From Plantago ovata (taxonomy: Eukaryota; Streptophyta; Magnoliopsida; Lamiales; Plantaginaceae): a stretch of 64,000 bases of DNA. The notes under the pieces are model-generated. The model made no database searches and was not told the DNA's origin. It saw nothing but the letters and a program-made list of their open reading frames with translations. Numbering within the stretch: the stretch's first letter is position 1; the number at the start of each line of letters is the position of its first letter. Shown piece by piece: positions 11,462-23,511 of this stretch. The position numbers and the translations under genes are program-made. The stretch lies in contig CM051458.1 in the NCBI GenBank assembly GCA_028274465.1, positions 16,941,566-17,005,565 of the forward strand, given 5' to 3'.

Positions 11462-13048
11462 AACTCCCCAAACCGAACCTTTGCTTGTCCTCAAGCAACT
11501 AAGCTAGACTCTAATACAAAAAACATGCAAGACTCAAAATGGAGTTATATGTCAAATAAAATGAACTAATATACTAAATCTACCAAATAACATATGAACA
11601 AAAACCATATGAATCAAAGCATGAATATAGGTTGAAGAATACCTCGATTGACTTATACACATCTACATAAGTACTTATGTCAAGACAAGATAGTCTCTCG
11701 TAACATTCTCTACCTGGACCTAGTCAGTGACGACGTAATGATGCATGCTAAGATACGAATGGTTGCCCCGTGCCTATGAAACTGAGGACTTACTTCTGTT
11801 CCACCATGTTAAGACTTTCCCTCAAAAGAGGTCGAACCAGTACTGGCTCTCATCAAACGAAGGAGGGTTCCCTATAAAAGATAACTCTCCCCTATTCTAC
11901 CCATCTCTCAAGTAAAGTCTTAAGCTATTCACCACTTCCTGAATGGAAAGACGAGGGTGGTCTAGAACAGATGACACTCAAGACAAAAAAGATAAAAAAT
12001 AGAAAAACACGATTACGAACAATACGAAAAATGGAAAAGACTCAAAACTTTGCTAAACTGCTATTTGGCTTTTCTTTTTTGGACCCTTCTTTGCTTTTTG
12101 GGGTCTTCTCTTTTTTTTCTTTTTTTTCTTTCCAGATTCTGTTTTTTTTCATTTTCTTTTTCTCTTTTTTTTCTGGAATTTTTCTTTCTTTTTTTCGATT
12201 TTTTCTAGCCAGCAGTAGCATAACAAAAAGAGAAACAAAAAGACTCACACGACTTCCCCAAACCTATTTGAAAGAATAGGTTGCAGTACAAAATTTACGG
12301 AAAAGGAAAAACAAACTCACGATACGAAAATGAAAAACAGAAACAAGTCTAACGATGGTGTAACCCCCTCCCCAAACCTATTCGGAAGAATAGGTTATGA
12401 ACAAAGGATCACACAACCTCACACTACCTCCTTCCTAGGCATTTAGCAATCTCAAAGCATGGTGAAGACTTGTTGCCTCTTAGGTACATAATTACTCGGG
12501 AAAACAATCATAAGACCCTAACATGCATCATCCTATTATAAAGGCTTTCGTGAACCGCAGTAGAGAAAACACCACTAAGTGATGTCGAGACTACCTAGCT
12601 CAACTAAGTGCAATACATAAATGTGACAAGCCAAGCGAGAAAAACCTCAAACAAATTCATAGAGATGAAGCATACGATTAATGGCATAGTTAGTTGATCT
12701 ACCCAATAAAAAAGTTCAAAAAATTCGGCAATAAACTCCATATAAAACATGCAAAACTATCCTCGGAAAGCAGTAAACGTGCAAATGCAAAACATTTCAC
12801 GAGTTTTTCATAAGCAAGAATAGTATAGAGATAACCAGCGATAACCTCCTCCCCAAACCTGAACGTCGTCGCTCGTCCCGAACGTCGAAAGTGGATCCAA
12901 GGTGAGAGCTAATGCTTGTATAAGTGACCTAAAATACTCAATCAAACTCGTGAGATAAAAATTAGCGGTAAAGAAAGCGATAAAATCTCCGGGTTGCCTC
13001 CCGGATAGCGCCATTGCTTAAAGTCTTTGACTCGACTCCTGTCTGCGC
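11462..13048 (-). other. H2 3' region: PPT, hairpin modules, pyrimidine/purine tract
   Basis: On the minus strand this 1.6-kb region has no long frame. Next to the LTR lies the PPT with its hairpin (11462-11500, GCTTGTCCTCAAGC). Hairpins of AACCTATT..AATAGGTT type lie at 12261-12282 and 12375-12396, each joined to CCCCAAACC, the complement of a PPT-like TTTGGGG. A diverged module lies near 12850-12880. A T-rich pyrimidine tract (12060-12200) is purine-rich on the sense strand. The same layout is in the G elements. Confidence 0.75.
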
Positions 13049-14203
13049 CTATCTCTTCTTTTTGCGGGTACTAGGCTTCCCCTTCATTGATCTCCAATCC
13101 ATGCCACGAACCTGTGAATAAGAAAGAATATAGGCTGCAAGACCACAGTAGTGAGTAGTGAAAGAAATATCAGGCGGATCAGGTGGATCAGGTATGGCGT
13201 GCAACACGTGTTGCTTTCCGTCCACTTCGATGGTGCAAGTTCTTTGGTAGATGTCCATCACGGAGCGTAGTTTAGTCAAGAGTGGTTGCCCTAAGAGTAT
13301 GACATCCCCCGTTCCAGGTGCAGACGCCGTCATAACTACAAAATTGGTGTAAACAGATGCTTCACCAATCTTGACCAACACATTTTTCACAACTCCTTCG
13401 GGTCTCATAAATGATCCATCCGCCAGTCGCACAATAGCCCTTTCCTCAGATAGTTTTCCAAGGTTGCTCTTTTCAAATACGTTCAAAGGGATTATGTTTG
13501 AGTAGGATCCCGTGTCTAGTGTGGCACGAACATCTTCAAGCTCGCCAATCCCTACCTTAACATCAAAACTTTTAGGGAGTGGTTCGGGATCCTCTTGCTC
13601 CTCATCACTTGCGTCAGAACCAAGGTCCTCCTCTTCTTCCTCAGCCTGTAGAAGTTCTTCCTTCATGCAACACTCGCACCTAACGGCCTTCCTGATGGTG
13701 ATTTCATCAGGTACATCACCAGCCAATTTCGACTTTAAAGTGTTGCTAGGCAGTTTGCCTTGTTCTCTACTTGCTCCTCGGTCGATCAACTCTTGCAACT
13801 TTTGATGGGCAAGCCTAGTGCTCTCTTCCAACCTATCAAGCCTTGCCCTAGTCTTTTCAGAATCTTCTTCATAACGTTTCAGAAAACTTTGTGTGTGATC
13901 GACCATCTTCTGCAAGTTCTCCATCAGTTGAGCCGACTTCGACTTCGGTGTCTCTTTCGGAGCGGGGTTTTCGCAGTGATCATTACCATAGTTCAGCCTA
14001 CTGCGGTCTTGGTTAGGTCCATAAGTTTGGTTAGCCGGTGCATATCCTTGATTGTTGCGGTATCCTCTTCTCCAAAATCCACCTTGAGGATTTCTACCGT
14101 CTTGTCCGTAGCTAACTTCTTGAGTGCCAAACTCCGTAGCAAGGCTTCTTCTTCGCCTCCTCGAGCCCAGTTGCCATCATCGTATGCCAGCTCCGATCTA
14201 CAC
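13049..14203 (-). pseudogene. H2 gag C-terminal part and protease
   Basis: The frame from 13924 down to 13049 is open and holds the whole protease: LDTGSYSNIIPLNVF with the catalytic Asp, LADGSFMRPEGVVKNVL, and VILLGQPLLTKL. Upstream is a coiled-coil-like stretch (EDSEKTRARLDRLEEST). An acidic linker (EEEEEDLGSDASDEEQEDPE) sits just before protease. A one-base loss near 14145 shifts the frame of the gag part that runs up to the SIRE-b insertion at 14203, just after the zinc knuckle position. The protein ends in a basic tail (STRKKKR). This is the best-preserved protease of the H family here. Downstream there is only 3' region, so the element never encoded RT in this form. Confidence 0.87.
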
Positions 14204-15894
14204 TGTTGGTCCCTTTAAACAACAAGAAAAGACTAGAGGGGGGGGGGGGGGTGAATAGTCTTTTCAAACTTTTGTCGTTTAAAAACTTTCTCAGCAAGTA
14301 CTTATTACTTTTCAGTAATGAGGTTGCTGATACTTAACTTTCTCAGCAAGCGTAAGTTACTTTCCAGTGACTTAGTTTGCTGATACTTAAATCAGAGAAC
14401 GGAAGTCTTTGAAACAATAAGTGCTTTTTCAGCAAGTAAAGAGTTTCAGCAAGTGAAGTGAGTGACTGTGTACAAACAGATATAATTTGCTGAAAGCTAA
14501 ATGCAGTAAGTAAATCACACAAACGCTTTTATAGTGGTATCTGAGAGTGGCGTAATCTCTCAACTAATCCACTTTGTCCTTTCTAGGACTGAATCCACTA
14601 AGATATGATTGAGGTTCCTTACAATCTCCTATCTAAAGCGATTCAACAGAAACCAAAGCACACTTGCTTTGTCTCCAACCTAAACTAGAGAACTTCAACC
14701 TTGTTCTCCACCAAACTTGGTACTTTTAATCAGCAAAACTTTGCTCGATTAAGTTCCCCCTGAATATCACGCCTGAAAGGGTGTATTTTCAGTTAGAGAG
14801 TTTTGGGGTGAGATGACCTAATTATAACTTATTCAGTTACAACAAGTAATCTAAGAAACACAACTTGGAATACTTTGCAGTAAACAAGTTTGATTGTTTC
14901 TGGTGTCAAGACTTGTTCTTGTTGAAAGAAAGAACACTTAACTAATTTCTTAGCCGAGTTTGTTCTACTTCTTCACAAGTAGCTTTTTCAAGCTTTAAGT
15001 CTTGGAACGGATCAATGGCAGTAAGAGTGTTTGAGGGTTTGTGAGTTTTTTAAGCACAAGTGAGAGTTTGATCACGTTGTTGACACACTTCAACTCTTCG
15101 CCGGATGACCTCTATTTATAGTGCAAGTAAGGAGCCGTTTGAATTTCAAATCCTAAGGCTTTTGTTCCTTAACATGTCACTATCTTGCTTTTGTACTTTC
15201 AGCAGCAACCTTTGTTTGTCTTCTAGTCTTCATGTCCTTCGCGTGTAAGCTTTGCATTAAATGCACTTTTGAATAGAATTCAAACAGTAACATTGGAGCG
15301 CAAAATCACGTACATTCAGCAAGAGGACACATATGTTCATCAGCAAGTGTTCATTCTCAGTTTCAGCAAGCACAACCTACTCTGTCTTTCAGATTTTCAC
15401 TTATGCAATGCTGTTGCTGAAAATTTCACTTTCTGAGCAACACGTGCCTTACCAGTCTTCAGCAATCTTCAAGTCTTCAAGTCTTCAAGTCTTCAGATCT
15501 TCAAAAGTCTTCAAGATTCAGACCGGTTTCTTATTTGCTTCAATAATTTGTTTGTAATAAACAAAATACATCTTCAGCAAATGCTTCAATAGGTCATTTT
15601 CTTTTCAGAAAATAAGATTAATTAAAGCTAAGCATCAATAAGATATTTTCTTTTCAGAAAATAAATACATCATGCGCTAAAGTGTCAATAAGATATTTTC
15701 TTCTCAGAAAATAAAATACGTCATACACAGAAGAAATAACTTATCTAATACCTATCTAAGTCATCAGCAAACGTTCCTCTTTTACAATGTCCTTTAAAAA
15801 TTCTAAAATCCTATGGACCTCAAGAGTACTAGTTACTGGACTGTTCTTAATTTAGCATGGTTAATTGCTCATCAAAATTACAAGTTTCCTAACA
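14204..15894 (-). repeat. SIRE-b 3' LTR (1691 bp)
   Basis: On the minus strand it starts TGTTAGGAAACTTG (at 15894) and ends GGGACCAACA (at 14204). It contains a run of 14 G on the plus strand (14238-14251), a CTTCAAGT microrepeat (15466-15510), and three copies of a ~50-bp unit with an A/T palindrome TATTTTC..GAAAATA (about 15590-15720). SIRE-a LTRs have two copies of that unit. Confidence 0.92.
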
Positions 15895-15909
15895 AATTTC
15901 CCCCATTTT
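15895..15909 (-). other. SIRE-b polypurine tract
   Basis: The sense-strand text AAAATGGGGGAAATT directly precedes the LTR start. It primes plus-strand DNA synthesis. The same tract with one base less precedes the SIRE-a 3' LTR. Confidence 0.85.
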
Positions 15910-16155
15910 GATGTTAGCAATCCATGGCTAAATTAATTGTTACCCTTTTAGAGGTTTCTGATGTTGAATAAATCAGATGATTAATGCAAGCATACTTGAA
16001 TTAATAAACAGTAAGCATAAGTAAGTTGCATAATCAAAACCAATAAGAGTAAAAAAGAATTCATTGCTGAAAGTTATCATTCAGAAGATTACAAGAAAGC
16101 ATAGATAACAATGAATCAGCAAACAAAAACTTTAACAAAAACTATTGCTAGGGAC

Positions 16156-19100
16156 TTAAACTCTTTCAGAGGATTTTCTCAAAATCTCTCTTACACTCTT
16201 CTCAGCAAGAGCAGTGAATTCAACACAATCCTTCTCGTAGTTTTCCAGAAGCCTACGGACTTGTAGTTGAAGAATTCTTGCATTTTTGCAGGCAGTATGA
16301 TGATGCTTTTCAGCATTCATTTCCATGTAGTTAATTACCCACAAATGCATGCCCCAATTGCTTGCATGGAGAAGCTGTGTATCTGAAATGTTTCTCGGAT
16401 GAATCTTTCTTAACCAGAGAAGATCTTCTTCTTGATCCTTAGCAGTGAGATAGAAGTACTCATAAGGAATCAATCCAAGTTTCTTCTTAGGTTTCTTTGT
16501 TACCGGGTCAGCATAGTAAGCGATGCCAGGTGGTTTGATCAGATCTGGTTCTTGTCTATATGTCTTACCAATGGCAACTCTTCTTACATAGACCTCAAGA
16601 TTCAACCATCTCCCAGCAATATTTCTTGGGAGGGATTCTTCCCTTTGCTTTCTTTGGACCTTGAGTTCAATCCATTTGAACATCTGATTCAAAATGGCTG
16701 TAGGAAAGAACTCATTTACCAGCAAGTCTTCCAGCATTAGGATCCAGCAACCATGAATGTTTCTGATCACATTCTGAGTGGTTTCATCATTGCTGGTCTT
16801 TGTATATTCAATGCCGGAGCCAATAGCAATGCTGGCCAGCCTTTTCTCTTCCTGTCTTTGCCTTCTTCTTCTTGTTTTAGCATTGTCTTGATCTCTTGCT
16901 GAAGAGTCAGACGAAAATGCCTTGAGTGGCCAGACGGAGTTATGGCTGTTAAGGGTCTAGCTCTTATGGCTTGAGCTATTGTTTGATTGTCATCATCTTC
17001 TTCATCATCTTCATTCAGATTGTGATGACTTTCAATGTGACAGAAATCTTGAGTTTCAGCAGCGGTTTTTCTCTTTTTGGTACTTGCTGAATTTAACTCA
17101 GTTTCTGCTTGTCTTTTAGAACTTTGCTCTCTTTCAGCAAGAGGTTCTAGTGGAAGTGGCACATCAACAGCAGGAGTAGGAGGGGTTTGATTTCTCTTTC
17201 TAGTGTTCTTCTTTTCCCCCTTAGACATGGATTGCAACATCGGAGTGATGTGCAGAGAATAAAACTCATTGCAATTTTCAGCAAGAGTGTTGAGACTGTT
17301 ATACTTCATGATGATTTCTTGTTGGTCAGAGTTCATTGTTGCTAACTCTTTTTGAATGTTCATCATGTTCTCTTCATTTCTTTTCTCTGTTGCGGCCTTC
17401 TCATCCATAATATGTTGAGCCTTGACAAGAGCAGTCTTTGCAAGCTTGAGCGCCTGACTTACATCTTCTTCATAGCTCCTGTGATAAAGACTGATGTCTT
17501 TCTGAGCTATAGTTATAGTTGTAGTGCGTCTCAGCACTGTAGCCAATATCTTTCCAATGTCAAGTGGGCTCTCAGCAAGCAATGCCTCATCTTCAGCTTT
17601 GCAGGCATCATGGACTTGCTTTAGTGCTAGAATTATGGGAGTAAACTCCTCAACTCTTGGGAACGGCACTAAATGCGGTGTTAAGGAATTAACCTTAATT
17701 TCATAAGCAAACTGATCATCACGCGTCAGCAATTCGGCTCTTAGTCCATCGTCTAAATCATTGATGTAATCAGGAGGAGGAATCTGAACGACTTTTGCGT
17801 CTCGCTTGGAATGATCATCATCATTTTTTGATAAGTCGTCATCATCCTCAGATTCATCAAGTTGAGCGACTTTGGAGCCTTTGTCAGTAGCTTCACTTCC
17901 TTTTTGTTGAGTGGTTGCTGATGGCAACACTTCAGACTCAACGACTGGAGTTTCACCAGTAGATAGTTGTTTCAATTGAGTTTGGGACTCAATTACTGGA
18001 GTTTCGCCAGTAGTTAGTTTTAATTGAGTAGTTGCTGAAGGCAACGTTTGAGACTCAATAACTGGAGTTGCGCCAGTAGTAAGTGGAAGGGATGGAACTT
18101 CCCTTGATTTTGGTCTTGAAGATTCACCAATTTCCAGATCCTGCGTATGCCTTGCATGGATCACGAGACTATTTTGTAGAGCTCGTTGGTAATCTTCATC
18201 TTCTTCATCCTCATCTTCAAGGTTTTCTTCAGTAACCTTGGCATCAGAAACTAGACTCTTGCCATTTTTCAAGGCAGCCCTTTTTCTGGCGTATTCTTCT
18301 TCAGTATCAGCACCTTGTACAGGTGCTTGATTTTCAGCATCAGCAGGAGGAGGTTGAGATTCTTGCTGAGATTGTTGTTGTTCAGCTTGCTGATTGTCAG
18401 AGGGATTAGTTTTAGCAGCTGTTAACTTTAATCCACCAGCACCAGGACTTGGACCTTGATTGTCATCATCGTCATCCTTCTTGTCCTTAGAATCTTTCCC
18501 TTCATCATCACTAGGATCAGTGGGAATGTTCTCATCTTCTTCTTCTTCTTCTTCATCATCTTCTTCTTCTTCTTCATCACTTGTCACTTCCTCTTCCTCA
18601 GTTAATTTGTAGGGATCAACCACCACAGGAACAAAAAGACCTTTGAGCATCACAGCTTGTTCAGATGGAGAGGCACTCTTAAATTTGGCCTTCATATTCT
18701 CTCTGATTTGAGCAATCAGATTTGAACTCATTTGCTGAGAATATGTCATTTCTTCTGGAAGGATGGAGTGGACAAATGTTTCGAGCTTCAGCAGTGAAGA
18801 TCTCTTTTTCTCATTTGAGAGATGAAGGTGAAGATCAGAGAAGTCCATTCTCCTATATCTTTGCCAGTTGCTGACGGACTTAGCAACTCTTGACAAAGTT
18901 GTCCTCTTGAAGCTCAAGTAAAGTTCTTCAGAACTTACTTGCTGATCTTCAGTGATGAGTACCACTTCAGTGGTCTCCTTTTGAGCCTGAAAAAGAATTT
19001 TATTTAGATCAGGATTGGTTTGGAGAATTGTTTTAGAGTTAAAATCTGAGGAGCTTGAGTAGCATCCTCCATTTGTTCATCCTGAAATAAATTAAAATTA

Positions 19101-19951
19101 GACACACGTACTAAGCTGTCAAACTTAGTTTTTATACCAAAATTATTAACTACCTGCTGAGCAGGGAGTGTTGGTTCTGGTGCAGAGGCTTCAGCAACCT
19201 TCTGACTTGTATCTTGAGAAGTCTGTAGAGAAAGAATAATTTTAGCAAAAGAACAATTTTCAGAATTTGAAGTTTTACTTATGGTTGAATTAACTACCTG
19301 CTGAGGAAGGACAGGTTGTGGCTCAGTCCTTTCAGCATTAACAGTTTCTTCAGCTTCTTGGACTGTTTCTTCAGCAGACTTCTGATTTTGCTCTAACTGA
19401 GAAAGCTGTGCGGTTTCAGCAATCTCCCTTGTCTCTGAATTGACAAGTTGAGCAGAAGCATCTTGACCTTTAAGCTCACTGCTTGTCATGAAGAGATCAA
19501 TTGACTTGTTGGATGATTCTTCAATCTCCAACTCCATTTGTTTGCATTAAATCTTCCAGTACAAGCTGGACTTTGTCAATTGAAGTCTTGGGTGAACTTG
19601 GGCCAGTATTCTCAGCATTAAGAGATGCGTCTTTGAATAATGCTTCTTGAGTTTCAGCAACTTCAGGAACAGGAACCATTGCTATCTCAGCAACTGGTCC
19701 ATCAGCAAGCTGGGTTTCAGCAACTTGATGAGTTGCTTGTTCAACAACCATCTGTTCAGCAGCATCAGCAAGTGCCGCTCTTTGCAGATCAGCAGCAATG
19801 TCGCTTACTGGTTCCATGGTTTGATCATCTAGATTATCTACAATGTAGATATCTGGTACTTGGGCAGGAATTTCATTTCCACTGCCTTGTGGTGTATTCT
19901 CAGTAGAGTTATCAACGTTAAGTTGATTGTTGAAGGCTTCCGCAAATACTT
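16156..19951 (-). pseudogene. SIRE-b long 3' ORF (position of Sirevirus env-like gene), C-terminal part
   Basis: The function is unknown. The coding is in pieces: 19817-19521, 19537-19004, 18965-16767 (732 codons) and 16770-16156, with the part right of 19817 running into the gap. Visible traits: a very acidic run (18530-18600, Glu/Asp), Gln-rich and Ala-Glu-rich stretches, a TTGETPVIES repeat in about 3 units (17935-18080), and a conserved C-terminal domain with WILMLEDLLVNEFFPTAI and GLIPYEYFYLTAKDQEEDLL. A one-base loss near 16920 causes the frameshift before the C-terminal domain. I see no signal peptide and no convincing membrane helix, so the name env-like is only positional. Two GT-AG units (19223-19297, 19082-19153) match those of SIRE-a. 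A deletion near 19060 removes the third. Confidence 0.8.
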
Positions 19952-20051
19952 NNNNNNNNNNNNNNNNNNNNNNNNNNNNNNNNNNNNNNNNNNNNNNNNN
20001 NNNNNNNNNNNNNNNNNNNNNNNNNNNNNNNNNNNNNNNNNNNNNNNNNNN
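19952..20051. other. Assembly gap (100 N)
   Basis: This is a placeholder gap. Left is the SIRE-b 3' ORF, right is the 3' region of an Athila/H-type element. The two sides are unrelated, so this joint is the weakest in the window. Confidence 0.99.
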
Positions 20052-20149
20052 TCCCGAACGTCGAAAGTGGATTCAACGGTGAGAGCTAATACTGTATCAC
20101 TGACCTATAAAACTCAATCAAACCGTGAGAAAACAAACCAAAAACACTA

Positions 20150-23100
20150 ACTTTTGTGGATGTGGTAAGGATTAAAGCTCAAGGTGATCAACCTCCCTTG
20201 ATCACTAGATATACTCGAAGTATGGCTTCACTCGCTGGCCATCACCTTGAAGGTATTGCCCGTCTTTGGATCAAAGATCGCGACAAGGCTCCATGGGGAG
20301 CAACTTCGATAATTCGTCACGGTCCATCCCACGAGTACCGAGGCTTTCCAAGGAACTAGTCAAGGCGAGGAGAATTAAATACCAAAGCTTTGTCCAGGAA
20401 TCAATTCCTTACGTACTATACCACGATCATGATACTCTTAGCGTTCCTTGTACGCTCTTGGCATTTTCCTAAGCACCTAGTCGCTAATTCCTCAAGCTCA
20501 TCTAGTTGCACAATCGTTCCTCGCCAGCTTTTCCCATATCAAGCTTGAGTGACTTTATCAGCCAATATGCCTTGCTGTTCCAGTTCTACGGGAAGAAGAT
20601 ACATGCTTTCCATACACAAGTCTTTACGGAGTGGTCCCGATCACCGTCTTGTAGCTAGTCTGTATGCTCAAATGCATCATCTATTTTCCTGCCCAATCCT
20701 TCCTACTTAGGCTTCACTACTCGCTCCAGGATCTTCTTAATTTGACGATTGCTGACCGACTTGTCCGAGGTCTGTGGGTGATATGGTGTAGCGACACTAT
20801 GGTGGACACTGTATTCTTTAAGAAGGGAGGCAAACGTTCTATTGACGAAGTTGCCCCTCCATCACTGATGATTGTCCTAGGGCACCCAACTCTGAGAATA
20901 TTACCTCCTTCAAGAACTTCATAAACCACTGCGCCGTCATTTGGTTTTGTAGGACTTGCCTCCAACCATTTAGTCAACACTACTAATCCATGCAACCAAG
21001 AATGTATTACATAGCCTCCACTGATGGAAATGGTTTCTATGAAATCAATTGCCCCATAAATCGAAAGGTTCTACCACTAGATCCCCTTGAAGGGGCATTT
21101 CATCTTCTTGCCAATACTACCACCTCGTTGACATGGGTCAGAATTCTTCACAAAACTTCGAGCATCTTTGTTATTGTTGGCCAGAAAAATCCTTCTTGCC
21201 GTACCTTGCGAGCTGTTTTCAACCCACTATACTGTCCCCCACAATTAAGCTCATGGCAATGGCTCAGCACACTTTGTTGCTTTCTGGTGGCACGCATTCT
21301 CTTAGAATCCCATCAACTCCTTCCTTGAATAGGATGCGGATCATCCCATATGTAAGTCCTGCAACGCTTGGCAAGAGCTCTCTTGTCTGAGGCTGAAAAC
21401 GTTAGTGGGGCAAACATTCATAGCCAAATAGTTTACAATATCTGCATACCATGGCTCTTCATTAGCTTCATTAAGTGCTCATCGGAGGTCCTCATTGATG
21501 GGTATCGAATCAACAGGGATTAGGTATTCTAGATAAATGATCTGCTACTAAATTCTCCCTACCAGCTCATCACTTTGGTCAAATCAAAGTCTTGCGCAAA
21601 CGGACCCCAACGGATTAATCTAGGCTTAGAATCTTGCTTAGCTATCAATGTCTCAAAGCAGCATGATCAGTATGGACATTCACAGGATGGCCAATCAAAT
21701 AAGACCTAAACTTTTAAAAAAGCAAAGACAAACGCTTAAAACTTCCTTTTCATTGTTTTCTAATTAAACTTGCGCAGTCTAGAGTCTTACTAACATAATA
21801 AATCACACGATACTGCTTATCAACTTTTTGGATAAACCAACACCCATAGCCAAATTCGACGCATCACACATAATCTAAAAGGAAGATTCCGTCAGCGGCG
21901 GCACAACAATGGGAGAAGAAACACAGAAAAAGCATTTCCTTACGGGTATTAAAAGTAACTAAGCATCATTAGATCAATGGAAAGCCACATCTTTTTGTAA
22001 GCAAGCTACTTAAGGTTTTAGCAATTTTCGAAAATCTTTAATAAACCTCCTATGAAAACCTACATGGCCAAGAAAAGATTGCAACTCTTTCACACAAGTA
22101 GGTGGGGGAAGTTTTTCAATGATTTCGATCTTAGCCTGTCTACCTCAATACCTTTTCAGACTAATGTCAAGAACAATGCCTTCTCAACCATATAATGACT
22201 CTTCTCCCAGCTTAAGGTCAAGTTGCATTCCATGCACCCTTTCAAAAACAAGATCTAATCTTTGCAAGCATTCATCAAACGAATCACCAAAAAGGGAAAA
22301 ATCATCCATGAAAAAACTTCAAAAAATTTAGTTACCATGTCAGGAAACAGAAAGCATGCACCTTTGAAAGTGGCTGGGGGGAGCGTTGCATAGTCCAAAT
22401 GGCATCCTCCTATAGGCAAATGTTCCGAATGGGCAAGTGATGTCGTCTTCTCCTGATCCTCGGTGCAATCGGAATCTGGTAGAAAACCTGACAAACCTCA
22501 AGAAACAATAAAACTTCCGCCCGCAAGGCGGTTTCGCATGTCATCTATAAATGGTAAAGGGAAGTGGTCTTTTTAGTGGCGGCATTTAATCTTCTATAGT
22601 CATGCACATCCGCCATCCAGTGGTCTTCCTAACCGGTACCAATTCTCCCTTCTCATTTCTACCCCCCGGACTCCTGATTTCTTAGGAACTACAGTACGGG
22701 CTCACCATCGATATCAGGAATGGGGTAAATCATATCAAATTAGCAAACTTGATCACTTCTTTCTTACACCTCTTGCATGGCTGGATTTATCCTTCGCTGA
22801 GGGTTGCCTTACGGGTTTGGCATCTTGCTCTAGAGTGATGTTGGTGCCGCACATGTAGGGCTAATTCTTTGATATCACTGATCCCCATCCTATAGCTGCA
22901 ATTTTCCTTCAATACTTCAATCAGCTTACTTTTTCATTGTCGGAGAGATGTGAGGGACAATTACGGCTTCTTCTGATTTTCTCCAAGTACACATACTTGA
23001 GGTGCGCAGGAACGTGTTTTCCAATTCTAAGCTAGGTTCTTCAGGAAAACCTACTTTCTTCCTCTTCTTCATCTAAAGTTCAAGTACCTCCTCTCTGCGG

Positions 23101-23511
23101 GATTTCTGGGGTGCTATCCATTATTTCAATCGTTCCCTTGCTTCTCGGTCATGTAGCACGCTCGTTTGCATTGTGTGCAGTGCCTCCTCAAGTGGTTCAC
23201 GATTACCATGGCAATGATGAAATTCGGGAATCACGGACTCACGCAATCGACAAATTTTAACTCCTCCGCGATTCCTTATCTCCGATGCTACATTCTACCC
23301 ACTCAATCTTCTCCCATTACCTCCATGGTTATTTTCTTGCCGTTAAGTTCAAGGCATGTGTTGGTAGTTGCCATGACTGGTCTCCCAAGTAGTACTACGT
23401 GCTCACGGATATCGCTCTTTCCCTCGTCTGCGGACTTCATTACTACAAATCAGCATGGGATATCATTTGTCCACCTTCACAAGGATGTCTTCTATTATCC
23501 CGACGACCTCT
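20150..23511 (-). pseudogene. Athila-like RT, RNase H and integrase, heavily frameshifted
   Basis: On the minus strand, fragments in all three frames line up in the order expected of a gypsy pol. RT shows a DHFPLPFIDDM-type block near 22550 and the catalytic FMDDF at 22312-22298, with EDQEKTT between. RNase H has YLIGHPVNVHTDHAA near 21700-21650. Integrase has TKWLEASPTKPNDG and PRTIISDGG with its second catalytic Asp near 20870. The frames break every 50-250 bases, mainly by one-base indels, so no enzyme can be made from this sequence. Because the gap is close and the LTR looks much fresher than pol, some indels may be sequence errors rather than decay. Domain order and motifs give the family. 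Exact borders are approximate. Confidence 0.78.

Larger units (their letters stand above)
10190..14203 (-). mobile_element. H2: gag-protease LTR element, 3' part, minus strand
   Basis: From right to left: part of gag, protease, 3' region with hairpin-PPT modules, PPT, 3' LTR. It is inserted in LC2 (flank GCGCG at 10185-10189). Its gag is split at 14203 by SIRE-b, and the 5' half of the element is absent (gap at 19952). No pol lies between protease and PPT. Confidence 0.85.
14204..19951 (-). mobile_element. SIRE-b: Sirevirus-like copia element, 3' part, minus strand
   Basis: From right to left: the long 3' ORF, a PPT and the 3' LTR. It is inserted in H2 gag (flank TACAC at 14199-14203). The gap at 19952 removes pol and the 5' LTR. 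It is closely related to SIRE-a but not identical: the LTR is 44-45 bp longer, and repeat counts in LTR and ORF differ. Confidence 0.87.

Noticed and set aside
12042-12279. Lys- or Phe-rich short ORFs on both strands
   Set aside because: They are translations of a low-complexity pyrimidine/purine tract in the H2 3' region and have no domain.
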